Assembly (NCBI GenBank): GCA_028284585.1
Contig: JANQRK010000092.1
Coordinates: forward strand, 1-37,921
DNA: 37,921 nucleotides
Origin: Chromatiales bacterium
GTDB taxonomy: Bacteria > Pseudomonadota > Gammaproteobacteria > Chromatiales > Chromatiaceae
Reading direction: 5' to 3'
The position numbers were made by a program, and so were the translations under genes. How positions within the stretch are numbered: position 1 is the stretch's first letter; each line of letters begins with the position of its first letter. Shown one piece after another: positions 16,189-23,652 of this stretch. The notes beneath the pieces were generated by a model. That model saw nothing but the letters and a program-made list of their open reading frames with translations, searched no databases and had not been told where the DNA came from.

Positions 16189-17148
16189 TCATCGCCGTGT
16201 GATCTTGACCCACCACGGGGTCAAGCGCTTGACATGGATCGGCAGGGTCGCCTGGAGTGCGTCCAATATTCGGTCGGTATCGCCGAGCGGGAAGGCACCG
16301 ACCAAGCGCAATTTTGCCGCGGCAGCATCATAGCGCAGCACGCCACGTCGGTAGCGTGCCAGGCGATCGAGGAAGGCGCCGAGCTCGATGTCATCTGCGA
16401 CCAGCATGTTCTGCAGCCATGTCGTCTCGCCGGCCGCAACCAGGCCCTGGTCGAGCACCTTTTGGTCATCAAAGCGCAGCGACCGACCGTGTCGGAGGTC
16501 GATGCTCATCCCGGGTTGCAAACGCGGTGTCACCGCCACGCGACCACCGACCACTGCTACATGCGTCCGATCTCCCTCGGTTCGCACACTAAAGCGAGTC
16601 CCCAGCGGCGCTACATGACCGTTTGGCGTGATTACCTGTAGTGGTCGCGGATCGGCCACGGTTTCCATAAAGACCTCGCCGCGCAGTAGGGTCAGGTGAC
16701 GCCGGTCCGCGCCATAGTCCAGGGCCAGTGCGGTGTCGGTGTTCATCCACAGGGCAGCGCCATCAGGCAGTTCAGTATGGCGGACTTCGCCGACCGCAGT
16801 CTGCATATCGGCGAAGCCATGGCCTGGTGATGACAGCTGCCAGGCCGCCCAACCCAGTGGCATCGCGATGGCCAGACCGCCGAGGTTCGTGAGAAAGCGC
16901 CGCCGTCTGCGGCCTGCCGCCTGCAACACTTCGCGCGCCGGTTCCGATGCCACGCTGTTGAACTGTCTGTCGATCTGCTCGACCCGTTGCCAGGCCTGAC
17001 GGTTGGCTTCACTAGCCGCTAGCCACTCCTGCCACTGTCGGCGTTGCGCCTCGGTAGCTTTGGCATCGTTAAGAATTGCAAACCACTCCGCAGCCGCTTC
17101 CAGTCGAGCGCCTTCTTGGCCTCCCGCGCCATCGGCCGAGAGACTCAT
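16189..17148 (-). CDS. fecR: FecR-family anti-sigma/sigma regulator
   Basis: Inner-membrane regulator that relays receptor occupancy from the STN domain in the periplasm to FecI in the cytoplasm. It has 319 residues from ATG at 17148, overlapping the fecI stop as ATGA. A cytoplasmic N-terminal DUF4880-type helix bundle (about 18-62) carries the conserved Trp residues of EWFAIL and RQAWQRVE. One membrane helix at 85-104 follows an RRRRR stop-transfer cluster. The periplasmic FecR domain (about 112-205) includes TAVGEVRHTELPDGAALWMN and LLRGEVFMETV. The C-terminal domain at about 240-319 should contact the receptor STN. Confidence 0.94.
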   Translation of the reverse strand: MSLSADGAGGQEGARLEAAAEWFAILNDAKATEAQRRQWQEWLAASEANRQAWQRVEQIDRQFNSVASEPAREVLQAAGRRRRRFLTNLGGLAIAMPLGWAAWQLSSPGHGFADMQTAVGEVRHTELPDGAALWMNTDTALALDYGADRRHLTLLRGEVFMETVADPRPLQVITPNGHVAPLGTRFSVRTEGDRTHVAVVGGRVAVTPRLQPGMSIDLRHGRSLRFDDQKVLDQGLVAAGETTWLQNMLVADDIELGAFLDRLARYRRGVLRYDAAAAKLRLVGAFPLGDTDRILDALQATLPIHVKRLTPWWVKITRR

Positions 17149-17660
17149 GCGGTGACATCCTCGCTGACTTGCAAGCAATGGAGCATCGCCCGCGCCATGT
17201 ACTTTTTAACCATTCGCTCGGATACACCGAGGGCATCGGCGATCTGCGCGTAGCGCACACCGTCGAGGCGAGACAGCAAAAAGGCCTGGCGGACCTTGGC
17301 CGGGAGGCCATGCAACAGCGCATCGATTTGGCACAGCGTTTCGATTACTAGGTAGCGGGCCTCCGGCGAAGGCGCCTGGGCACAGGGCCGTTGCCGCAGT
17401 GTCTCCAGATACGCCCGCTCGATGTCGTGTCGCCGCCAATGGTTGGCCACCAGCCCCGAAGCAATGCGACTCAGGTAGGCACGCGGCTCGGCGAACACGG
17501 CTGGATCTTCGTTGCGGATCAGCAGGCGCACGAAGGTGTCGTGGGTGAGATCGGCGGCCGTCTCGGCGCAGTGCAGCCGCCGTAGGATCGACCGCTGCAG
17601 CCAATGGTGATGGTCCTGGTACAGCGCCTCGAGCCCTGCACTGACAACGATGGTGGACAT
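17145..17660 (-). CDS. fecI: FecI-family ECF sigma factor
   Basis: Extracytoplasmic-function sigma factor of 171 residues. Region 2 spans about 12-78 (DLTHDTFVRLL, AYLSRIASGLVANHWRR). Region 4 spans about 108-163 (LPAKVRQAFLLSRLDGVRYA and helix-turn-helix DALGVSERMVKKYMARAM). This is the iron-starvation FecI subgroup. It is translationally coupled to fecR. A Fur-like box and a second dyad lie within 60 bp upstream, so iron repression is probable. I infer that it transcribes the three copies of the 27-bp element. No good ribosome site precedes the ATG. Confidence 0.95.
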   Translation of the reverse strand: MSTIVVSAGLEALYQDHHHWLQRSILRRLHCAETAADLTHDTFVRLLIRNEDPAVFAEPRAYLSRIASGLVANHWRRHDIERAYLETLRQRPCAQAPSPEARYLVIETLCQIDALLHGLPAKVRQAFLLSRLDGVRYAQIADALGVSERMVKKYMARAMLHCLQVSEDVTA

Positions 17661-17677
17661 AGCGAAGCACCGATGTA

Positions 17678-17696
17678 AACGATAACCGATATCGTT
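17678..17696. promoter_or_regulatory. 19-bp dyad just upstream of fecI, possible second Fur site
   Basis: AACGATA and TATCGTT are perfect inverted arms separated by five bases. Aligned to the Fur 7-1-7 form, 9 of 14 positions match. It starts 18 bp before the fecI ATG, overlapping the expected transcription start. Confidence 0.4.
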
Positions 17697-17701
17697 ACAT
17701 T

Positions 17702-17720
17702 AATACGAATATTTCGCAAT
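17702..17720. promoter_or_regulatory. Fur-like box upstream of fecI
   Basis: The 19-mer AATACGAATATTTCGCAAT matches the palindromic Fur-type sequence AATGAGAATCATTCTCATT at 13 of 19 positions by eye. It lies 42 bp upstream of the fecI ATG. Confidence 0.5.
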
Positions 17721-17819
17721 TAAGATGTGCGCAAACTGGCCTGTCTGCGGCATTCCGGCCCCAGCTGATCGCTTTGATCAGGTGAGATCGGCAGCCATTG
17801 TGGCGCGCAGCAATCGCCC

Positions 17820-18152
17820 TCACGCGCTCGCTGTTTGCACCGGCAGAACCTCCTGCACGGATTCGAAACCCTCGAATTTCGGGTGGCCGGCGTAAAGGCT
17901 GCGGTGGTCACCGGCGTCCTCGTGCGCCAGCTTGAACGCCTCGGAGTGGGTCCAAGCGTCGAAATGTTCGCGCGATGCCCATACCGTGTGCGAGGAGTAC
18001 AGCGTGTAGTCGTCGCTCGACGGGCCGCGCAGCAAGTGAAAGGCGCGAAAGCCATCCAATGTGGTGAGGTGGCTGTCGCGTGACTTCCACAAGGTCTCGA
18101 AAGCGGCTTCCTGGCCGGGCACGACGCGAAAACGGTTCATGGCGATGAACAT
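17820..18152 (-). CDS. IsdG/HmuQ-type heme-degrading monooxygenase (ABM fold)
   Basis: A 110-residue cytoplasmic protein of the antibiotic-biosynthesis-monooxygenase fold. In IsdG the catalytic residues are Asn7, Trp67 and His77. Here N6 (MFIAMNRFRV), W67 (HFDAW) and H77 (EAFKLAH) occupy the same places, with the surrounding pattern TVWAS..HF.AW..SEAF..AH. This supports heme ring opening and iron release, as in HmuQ/HmuD of rhizobia. An AGAGG ribosome site precedes ATG at 18152. It lies between an iron-regulated receptor and fecI, all leftward. Other ABM proteins are not heme enzymes, but the complete triad argues for heme. Confidence 0.87.
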   Translation of the reverse strand: MFIAMNRFRVVPGQEAAFETLWKSRDSHLTTLDGFRAFHLLRGPSSDDYTLYSSHTVWASREHFDAWTHSEAFKLAHEDAGDHRSLYAGHPKFEGFESVQEVLPVQTASA

Positions 18153-18268
18153 GCTTGAGGTCCTCTTTGTGTGTGGGCGAAACGGTGGCTTATGGTTAAG
18201 AAGCTCTGAATTTTTTGGGGTTCCTTAACCGTTTGTTCGCAAGGGCGTGTCCCGGTTGCCGGCATTGC

Positions 18269-20527
18269 TCAGAACGTTGTTCTGTATGTCAATGCCAGCG
18301 CCCGACCGGGTGCGGCAAACCGGCGGTTCGCGGTAAAGCCCAGGCGTGACTGACTCTCGGCGGGGAGATAGTCTTCGTTGAACAGGTTGGTAACCTGCAG
18401 CTCCAATCCACCCACCGGCAGGCGATAGCCGGCACGCAGGTCGACGGTGGTGTAGCCGTCCACCTCGAAGCCGTCGACGCCGTCGTCGAAGGCGCGTGAG
18501 CGATCGCCCGCTACCAGCACTTGAAAACCGAGGTCGAGATCGGGCGTTGCTTGGTATTGTCCAGTGATCGACACCTTTACTGGTGGCACCTCGAGAGAGC
18601 TGAGTGCATCGAAGTCACCGTCGTTGTCAACGTCGTTCTCACCCTCTTGCCAGGATACCGACAGCCCGAACTCGAGAGCGTCAGTCGGAAACACCTGCAA
18701 GGCAGCCTCGACACCGTAGTTGCGCTGCGGCGCGCGCTGTGTTCTGCCCGTCCCCGTCGTCGGGTCGATACCAACGGCTTCGCCATCGTCGGATTCCGCA
18801 TAGAAACCCGCGAGTGAGAAGGCTGTGATGCCAAGCGAGCCTCGGATCCCGGCTTCGTAGCTGTCGACCTCGACCGGCTCGACCAGGGCGGAGGTGTCGA
18901 TCGGCACGCCGGGTGCGACCTGGCGTGCCGCGATGCTGATGTCGGGCAACGAGAAGCCCTGGGCGAAGCTCACGAACGCGGTGACAGTGGGCGTCAACGC
19001 ATAGCTGACGCCGGCGTTCAACGAGACTCCGTCCGCCGAGCCCGAGCCGCCCGGCCGGACGCCTGGGATATCGAACGGCGGATCGAAGGGTTCGATATCG
19101 AACGCGAAGCGGTCGTAGCGCACACCGCCGCTGAGGACCAAGTCGTCGGTGATATCCAGATTGCCCTGCACGAACACGCCGGTGTTGCGCAAGTCGAATT
19201 GTGGCGCCTGCTGCCGAGTGGTCGACGCGTCGAATCGGCTGGTTGCACCGAACACGGCCTCTGAGGATACCAACAATGGTGTCGAGTTGAACTGGTCACT
19301 GTAGTCGGCACCAAGGGTCAGCGAGGCACGGTCGAACAGGTCGCGCGTGATGTCGCCGCGGAAACCGATCTCATCGGTGTCCAAGCTGGTCTGCCAGACT
19401 GAGGGAAAGAATGCCGGCAAGGGCAGGCCGCGGAGATCCGAGCCCAGCTGTACCAGATCGGTTTCACGGTAGTAGGCCTGCAGCTTGAGCGCATTGCCAT
19501 ACAAATCGGTGTCGCTATACACCAGGTTGGCGAACAGGTTTTCTTGGTGCGGTTCTTCTCTGTAGCTGACCGGGCGCCGTACCGCAAGCGATGCCCCATC
19601 CGTACTGACGGCCACGAAATCGAAGGCGTTGAATGTCAAATTGGTGTAGTTGACCGTCGCCTCGAGGCGCTGGGTGTCGGATAAATCGAAGCCGAGCTTG
19701 CCGAACAGATTTAGGTCGTCACTGTCGTCGAGGCCGGAGGGTGCGATGCGCTTGCCGTCGGCGTCAAAGAAGCCGTTGGCGGACTCGAGACTGATGCTGC
19801 CGACGTAGTCGAATGCATTGGTGGTCCCGGTAAGGGTGCCGACGGTTCGATAAGAGGTGCTGTCTTTACTGAAGGCTTCGTCGTTGATAGACGTCCGCAC
19901 GCCGGCCTCGAGCGTGGTCTCGAGGGCCCGTTTTGATGCGGCCTTGGTGAAGAATTGAATCACGCCACCGGTGGCACCGTTACCGTAGAGTGCGGTCGGC
20001 CCATACAGCACCTCAATGCGTTCGATAATGTTAGGGTCAAAGTTGCTCAGCTCGCGCCCGAAGCCGGCGTTGGATGCCAGCGGCACGCCATCGATGAGCA
20101 ACAATGCTTCGCGTCCGCGCAGCGTCAGCGAGCGCGTCGAGTTTTGGAACACCGGCAGCCCGAAACCTGGGATGAGCTTGCCCAGCGTCGTGGACAAATT
20201 GGAAGACTGACGGGTGTAGCGTTCGATGGTTTCGCGGTCGATGACGAGCACGGCCCGGGGCACGTCCGAGAGTGCCTGCTCCTTCCGGGAGACCGATACC
20301 ACGATAGGATCCAGTACCTGCGGCGATGACGTGTCACCGGCGGTCGGCGGCGGTTCGCCGTCGTCGTTCTGCGGCGGGATAGTCTCAGTTGCCGGTTGTG
20401 CGCCGGCGGTCGCTGCCAGTGCATAGAGTCCGCAAGCGAACAGGGCAGAAAGCGTCGCTTGAAAAGGCCACGGGCAGGCATTTTCGGCACACGGCACGGG
20501 AAGGGTTGTGCCTTCAAAGGGGATCAC
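18269..20527 (-). CDS. TonB-dependent receptor, IutA/CirA-like, no STN
   Basis: Outer-membrane receptor of about 750 residues. The plug has VSVSRKEQALSDVPRAVLVI, LTLRGREALLLIDGVPL and RIEVLYGPTALYGNGATGG, close in pattern to the aerobactin receptor IutA. The barrel ends in a terminal Phe (LTYRTTF). The N-terminus is uncertain. The frame stays open to a TTG at 20542; GTG codons at 20527 (after a G-rich stretch) or 20497 are candidates. The resulting leader has no positive charges before its hydrophobic core. In the next frame an ATG at 20481 encodes MPARGLFKRR, which would complete a normal signal peptide after a small frameshift. The coding frame is otherwise intact. Confidence 0.9.
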   Translation of the reverse strand: MIPFEGTTLPVPCAENACPWPFQATLSALFACGLYALAATAGAQPATETIPPQNDDGEPPPTAGDTSSPQVLDPIVVSVSRKEQALSDVPRAVLVIDRETIERYTRQSSNLSTTLGKLIPGFGLPVFQNSTRSLTLRGREALLLIDGVPLASNAGFGRELSNFDPNIIERIEVLYGPTALYGNGATGGVIQFFTKAASKRALETTLEAGVRTSINDEAFSKDSTSYRTVGTLTGTTNAFDYVGSISLESANGFFDADGKRIAPSGLDDSDDLNLFGKLGFDLSDTQRLEATVNYTNLTFNAFDFVAVSTDGASLAVRRPVSYREEPHQENLFANLVYSDTDLYGNALKLQAYYRETDLVQLGSDLRGLPLPAFFPSVWQTSLDTDEIGFRGDITRDLFDRASLTLGADYSDQFNSTPLLVSSEAVFGATSRFDASTTRQQAPQFDLRNTGVFVQGNLDITDDLVLSGGVRYDRFAFDIEPFDPPFDIPGVRPGGSGSADGVSLNAGVSYALTPTVTAFVSFAQGFSLPDISIAARQVAPGVPIDTSALVEPVEVDSYEAGIRGSLGITAFSLAGFYAESDDGEAVGIDPTTGTGRTQRAPQRNYGVEAALQVFPTDALEFGLSVSWQEGENDVDNDGDFDALSSLEVPPVKVSITGQYQATPDLDLGFQVLVAGDRSRAFDDGVDGFEVDGYTTVDLRAGYRLPVGGLELQVTNLFNEDYLPAESQSRLGFTANRRFAAPGRALALTYRTTF

Positions 20528-20699
20528 AACCGTCCCCCCCAATCCGACTCACCAACCTGCGGGAGTTAGGAGGCCCTTCACCCGAGGCATCGGCGGTGCA
20601 TAGACCGCTGAGCGAGGACGCCGAGTGCATCGGCAACAACGGCTTGGGCGAAGGCGAGAGCATCGTCTACTGGCACCACAAGAATTATCTATAAATATT

Positions 20700-20718
20700 A
20701 ATAATAACAATTCGTATT
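20700..20718. promoter_or_regulatory. Fur-like box on the receptor side of the divergent region
   Basis: Read on the minus strand, AATACGAATTGTTATTATT matches AATGAGAATCATTCTCATT at 13 of 19 positions, within a strongly AT-rich stretch. It lies 170-200 bp upstream of the IutA-like receptor start. The rest of the 20543-20979 gap holds no supported gene. Confidence 0.5.
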
Positions 20719-20809
20719 AAAACTCTCAACAATGAGAAGGAGGCATAGGGGCGTCCACCGGATCTTGCTCAATCGGGCTTGACGCCATCCTTCCCGGTGC
20801 ATTAACGTA

Positions 20810-20828
20810 AATAAGAATCGTTAGTATT
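20810..20828. promoter_or_regulatory. Fur-like box on the side of the secreted protein gene
   Basis: AATAAGAATCGTTAGTATT matches AATGAGAATCATTCTCATT at 14 of 19 positions, the best Fur-like match noticed in the window. It lies about 150 bp upstream of the gene starting at 20980 and could also act on the divergent receptor. Confidence 0.55.
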
Positions 20829-20979
20829 ATTGTTACATACAACAAATCTGATTTTCGTGTGGTTCCGATCAGGCGCGCGACCCGTTGTCTGACTCGAGCG
20901 ATGAACGGCGCCAACGGGCAGCGACTTACAGATAGGCAGGTCGGTGAATAACCGACGACCAAACGCCGGGGGTTAGGAA

Positions 20980-21777
20980 ATGACACTGCTTAAAATCGAC
21001 AAAGTCTTCGCGGGTTTCTCCGCTTTTTTCTTTTTGATGGGTGGCCATGTTGGCCCTGCCGTTGCAACCGAACGGTCTTGCTCGGTGGCGGCTTACCAAA
21101 TCCATTGGGGTGGCCAGATGGCTGGTTTCATGGTCAGCGGTCGTTTCAGTTACAACGAGGCGAGGGTTCCCGCCAACGGCATCGTTCGAGAGGAGGACCT
21201 GTTGTCGCTCGACCTGTCCTTCTATGACCCGCAGGGCAACCTCTTGCGTACCTATGCCGACAACCACATCCAACCCGTCGACGAGAATGGCGTCCCCTAT
21301 GTCAACTTCGCGTTCGACACGCTGACCAAGCAGCTCCTGCAAGACGGCACATGGAAGGTAGACGACGATGACAACCGTTTTAGAAACGGCTTCGTCATGG
21401 GTGAAGGGAATCCAGACCTTCGGAGCGTACCTGGGTCTCAGTCCGGCTTGGCCTTCTGGTCGCGACCCAGTGACGACAAGGTCCCCCATTTGCACGTGGA
21501 TGACTGGAATGACGAGAATGGGGACGGTGAGTTTGGCTTCCCAATCGGATTCAGCAGCCATGAAGACGTCTCTTTCCTCACAAAAACAACCCAGGACAGG
21601 ATTGATACCGGCAAGGTCGGAGAGGCCTACTATCTGGAAGATGAAAACGGCGTAGTCATCGTTAACAAGTTGGCCTCTGACTTCGGCGCACTGGGCCAGC
21701 GGGTACGCGTGATACGGGCCAAGAAAAACCTCCGCCTCGATCGGCGGGATCTGCGTAGATGTCGCAGATTGCTCTGA
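20980..21777 (+). CDS. secreted protein of unknown function, possibly iron regulated
   Basis: A 265-residue protein not firmly recognised. The first 30 residues form a signal peptide (FAGFSAFFFLMGGHVGPAVA). The mature part begins with a pattern seen in some extracellular PEP-CTERM-type proteins: GRFSYNEARVP, then EEDLLSLDLSFYDPQGN, then VNFAFDTLT. However, there is no PEP-CTERM tail. An Asp/Asn/Gly-rich stretch at about 174-186 (DDWNDENGDGEFG) could bind calcium. The C-terminal 20 residues are very basic with one Cys (RRDLRRCRRLL). It is divergent from the IutA-like receptor, with Fur-like boxes between, which suggests expression under iron limitation. Confidence 0.75.
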   Translation: MTLLKIDKVFAGFSAFFFLMGGHVGPAVATERSCSVAAYQIHWGGQMAGFMVSGRFSYNEARVPANGIVREEDLLSLDLSFYDPQGNLLRTYADNHIQPVDENGVPYVNFAFDTLTKQLLQDGTWKVDDDDNRFRNGFVMGEGNPDLRSVPGSQSGLAFWSRPSDDKVPHLHVDDWNDENGDGEFGFPIGFSSHEDVSFLTKTTQDRIDTGKVGEAYYLEDENGVVIVNKLASDFGALGQRVRVIRAKKNLRLDRRDLRRCRRLL

Positions 21778-21780
21778 TCG

Positions 21781-21804
21781 TTCGCGCTGTAGTTCGCGCT
21801 GTAG
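21781..21804 (+). repeat. two exact tandem copies of a 12-bp unit in a gene-free gap
   Basis: TTCGCGCTGTAG is duplicated directly, four bases after the stop of the preceding gene. The surrounding gap (21778-22090) otherwise holds only short open frames without ribosome sites or recognisable products. Confidence 0.75.
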
Positions 21805-22090
21805 TGATTCAGACTTAATCGGGCATTCCTTGTCAGATTTCCGTGACCGGTTTGCGACCTCAAGAGACGTTCGCCGGCGCGGTGGTTTTGGCCGCCAGAT
21901 GGCCCTGGGCTGACAGAACGGTGACCGACAGCAACCAACACACTCCGGTCATTCCTGGATATGGCATCCAAGGTGGTAGATCACGTTTCGGCAAGATCGA
22001 GGCGGATGAGCGAAGACGACCCATTGCGACGGGTGCACCCATTGGCGCAACCGTCGGCTTTCAGATCCCCAAACAGTCGTTGTCAGAGGT

Positions 22091-23251
22091 TCAAAGCGGA
22101 TCGGTGCGGAGAAAAAGTTCGGCCCTGACTCCTTCATAGGTCGGCAGGGCCGGTGTGTCGAATAGGCGGTTTGCAAGATAGCGGTGAAAGTCGACGACGA
22201 TGCGCTCCATGTCTACAAGCTGGCCGCCTTGCGTTCGGGTCGCCCCCATACTGCGCTGCACGCGCTCACAGATGTCCTTGTCTTCAGCGAAAAAGGCTTC
22301 AGTAAAAGCACGTGAGTCACTGTCTTCAAAGCTGCGGAGATCGGAGGTGATGCCACCCGACCGAACAACGGTCGTAGTCGCATCAATGGGGTGTGCGGAT
22401 ACCCAAGCAAATGAGTCGGAGCCCAAAACCCCGACGAAAGACGGTGGAATGGAAACCAGAAGATATTGGTCGTAGACCTCCGGGTATGAACTCTTCGTCC
22501 GTTCGCCTAGCCAACTCTTGTCTGAAACGGTTTTGCCGCCGCTGACTGTCCACTCTGAGTTGCCAGCCACGTAGTATGCATCGCGCGTTGGCGTGATGGC
22601 TTCCAACGTGCGAGTGTGCACCTTAAACAGGTGGTAGCTCTCCATGGCGTTCTCCATGATGAGCTTCCAATTCGCATCCCATACTTTGATTGGACCCGAC
22701 GAGCTTGCATCGAACGCGCTCGCGGTGAAAACCGCCAGATAGCGCTCGATGCCCGCGAGCCGCTCCGAGAAGGGTGTTGGCTTCTCGCCCAAGTGCACGA
22801 ACAGGAGCCCCAGCCACTCGTGTACTGCAAAGCCTGGCAGGCAATGCGAATCCCGGTCGACGGCGATCTCTTTGGCAAAAGGAGTTGCCCGCAACCCGCC
22901 GAAGTCATCATAAGCCCAAGCGTGATACGGGCACACAATGAGCTTGTCGATGCGCCCGAAACCATCGTCGAGTAGCTGAGTACCACGGTGTCGGCAAACA
23001 TTGGAGAGTGCGCGCACCTGCCCGTCCGCGCCGCGCAGGATAACAACGGGCTCGGCGCCAAGGCGCAATGCGTAGTAGTCGCCTGGCGCGACAATTTCAC
23101 GTGCGGCGCAGACGAATACCCAGTCGTCGTGAAACAGGCGAGTCATTTCCGTATTGAACAGCCCTTCGTCGCAGTACGCCGCAAACGGCAGTGAGCGCGC
23201 TTGGCCGTGCGGCGCGGCAGCCGCATCTTTCAGTTCTTCGAGCAAATTCAT
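22091..23251 (-). CDS. Rieske non-heme iron oxygenase, alpha subunit, quaternary-ammonium type
   Basis: A 386-residue ring-hydroxylating or demethylating oxygenase. The Rieske [2Fe-2S] ligands are C86 and H88 (NVCRHRG) and C107 and H110 (VCPYHAW). The mononuclear iron site is ENAMESYHLFKVH with H207, H212 and, near the C-terminus, probably D326 (DICERVQ). The residue bridging the two metal centres is E204 instead of the usual Asp, as in carnitine oxygenase CntA and glycine-betaine oxygenase GbcA. A methylated amine substrate is therefore plausible. No reductase gene is adjacent. ATG at 23251 has AAGGAG seven bases upstream and abuts the stop of the preceding membrane protein gene. Confidence 0.92.
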   Translation of the reverse strand: MNLLEELKDAAAAPHGQARSLPFAAYCDEGLFNTEMTRLFHDDWVFVCAAREIVAPGDYYALRLGAEPVVILRGADGQVRALSNVCRHRGTQLLDDGFGRIDKLIVCPYHAWAYDDFGGLRATPFAKEIAVDRDSHCLPGFAVHEWLGLLFVHLGEKPTPFSERLAGIERYLAVFTASAFDASSSGPIKVWDANWKLIMENAMESYHLFKVHTRTLEAITPTRDAYYVAGNSEWTVSGGKTVSDKSWLGERTKSSYPEVYDQYLLVSIPPSFVGVLGSDSFAWVSAHPIDATTTVVRSGGITSDLRSFEDSDSRAFTEAFFAEDKDICERVQRSMGATRTQGGQLVDMERIVVDFHRYLANRLFDTPALPTYEGVRAELFLRTDPL

Positions 23252-23602
23252 TCAGAGCTCCTTCAAGGACATGACATCCAGCCCAATCATCAGCACACAG
23301 AGGCCCAACCAGCTCGCCATCAGCAGCCAATAAACGAACGGGTTCGCCGCGCGCGTCACGCGTTCCATGAACCAAGTTTCACCCCGGCGTATGTCGGCGA
23401 GTGCCCACCAGGCCAGTATCGCGGCCCAAGGAGAGTAGAGATTGAGCGCAATGGCCGTGTAGACCAGCGCGAGACCCAGTAGCGCGCGCCACCGCCACCG
23501 GCCGAACGGTGCGTTCCCCCGGACCATGGGTGGTTGAGCTGCTTGCCTCTCGGCGCGTTGCAGGGGGCGCCAGCGAGATTCGGGGACTGGTTTATAAGAC
23601 AC
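23252..23602 (-). CDS. small membrane protein co-transcribed with the Rieske oxygenase
   Basis: Up to 116 residues, family not recognised. About two or three hydrophobic helices: roughly 40-70 (ALLGLALVYTAIALNLYSPW and following) and 88-112 (PFVYWLLMASWLGLCVLMIG). The N-terminus is basic. The frame opens with GTG at 23602, which sits 6 bases after a TATGAT -10 box, so the message could be leaderless. Otherwise translation would begin at ATG 23527, giving 91 residues and keeping both helices. The stop is immediately followed by the oxygenase ATG. A role in substrate uptake or membrane tethering of the oxygenase is only a guess. Confidence 0.65.
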   Translation of the reverse strand: MSYKPVPESRWRPLQRAERQAAQPPMVRGNAPFGRWRWRALLGLALVYTAIALNLYSPWAAILAWWALADIRRGETWFMERVTRAANPFVYWLLMASWLGLCVLMIGLDVMSLKEL

Positions 23603-23645
23603 TAGTGTATCATAACTCGAGTTAATGAACGATACAAGTATGTCT
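23597..23645 (-). promoter_or_regulatory. promoter with TetR-type operator between the Rieske operon and its regulator
   Basis: On the minus strand, TTGTAT (23632-23637), 17 bases, then TATGAT (23609-23614) make a good sigma-70 promoter for the oxygenase operon. Outer arms AGACACTAGTGTATC (23597-23611) and the complement of 23631-23645 match at 11 of 15 positions. The spacer holds a perfect 12-bp palindrome, TAACTCGAGTTA (23613-23624). A regulator bound here would block the promoter. Confidence 0.7.
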
Positions 23646-23652
23646 CATAATT

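Noticed and set aside
18194..18230. GGTTAAG/CTTAACC inverted repeat between the IutA-like receptor and the heme monooxygenase gene
   Set aside because: The loop is 23 bases and there is no T-run; it is neither a convincing terminator nor a recognisable operator.
11021..20527. Search for FRAP/NPNL heme-receptor motifs in the complete receptors
   Set aside because: None was seen, so no receptor is called a heme receptor despite the adjacent heme monooxygenase.
21843..22139. 98-codon plus-strand frame before the Rieske oxygenase end
   Set aside because: It overlaps the 3' end of the oxygenase gene, has no ribosome site and no coding-like composition.
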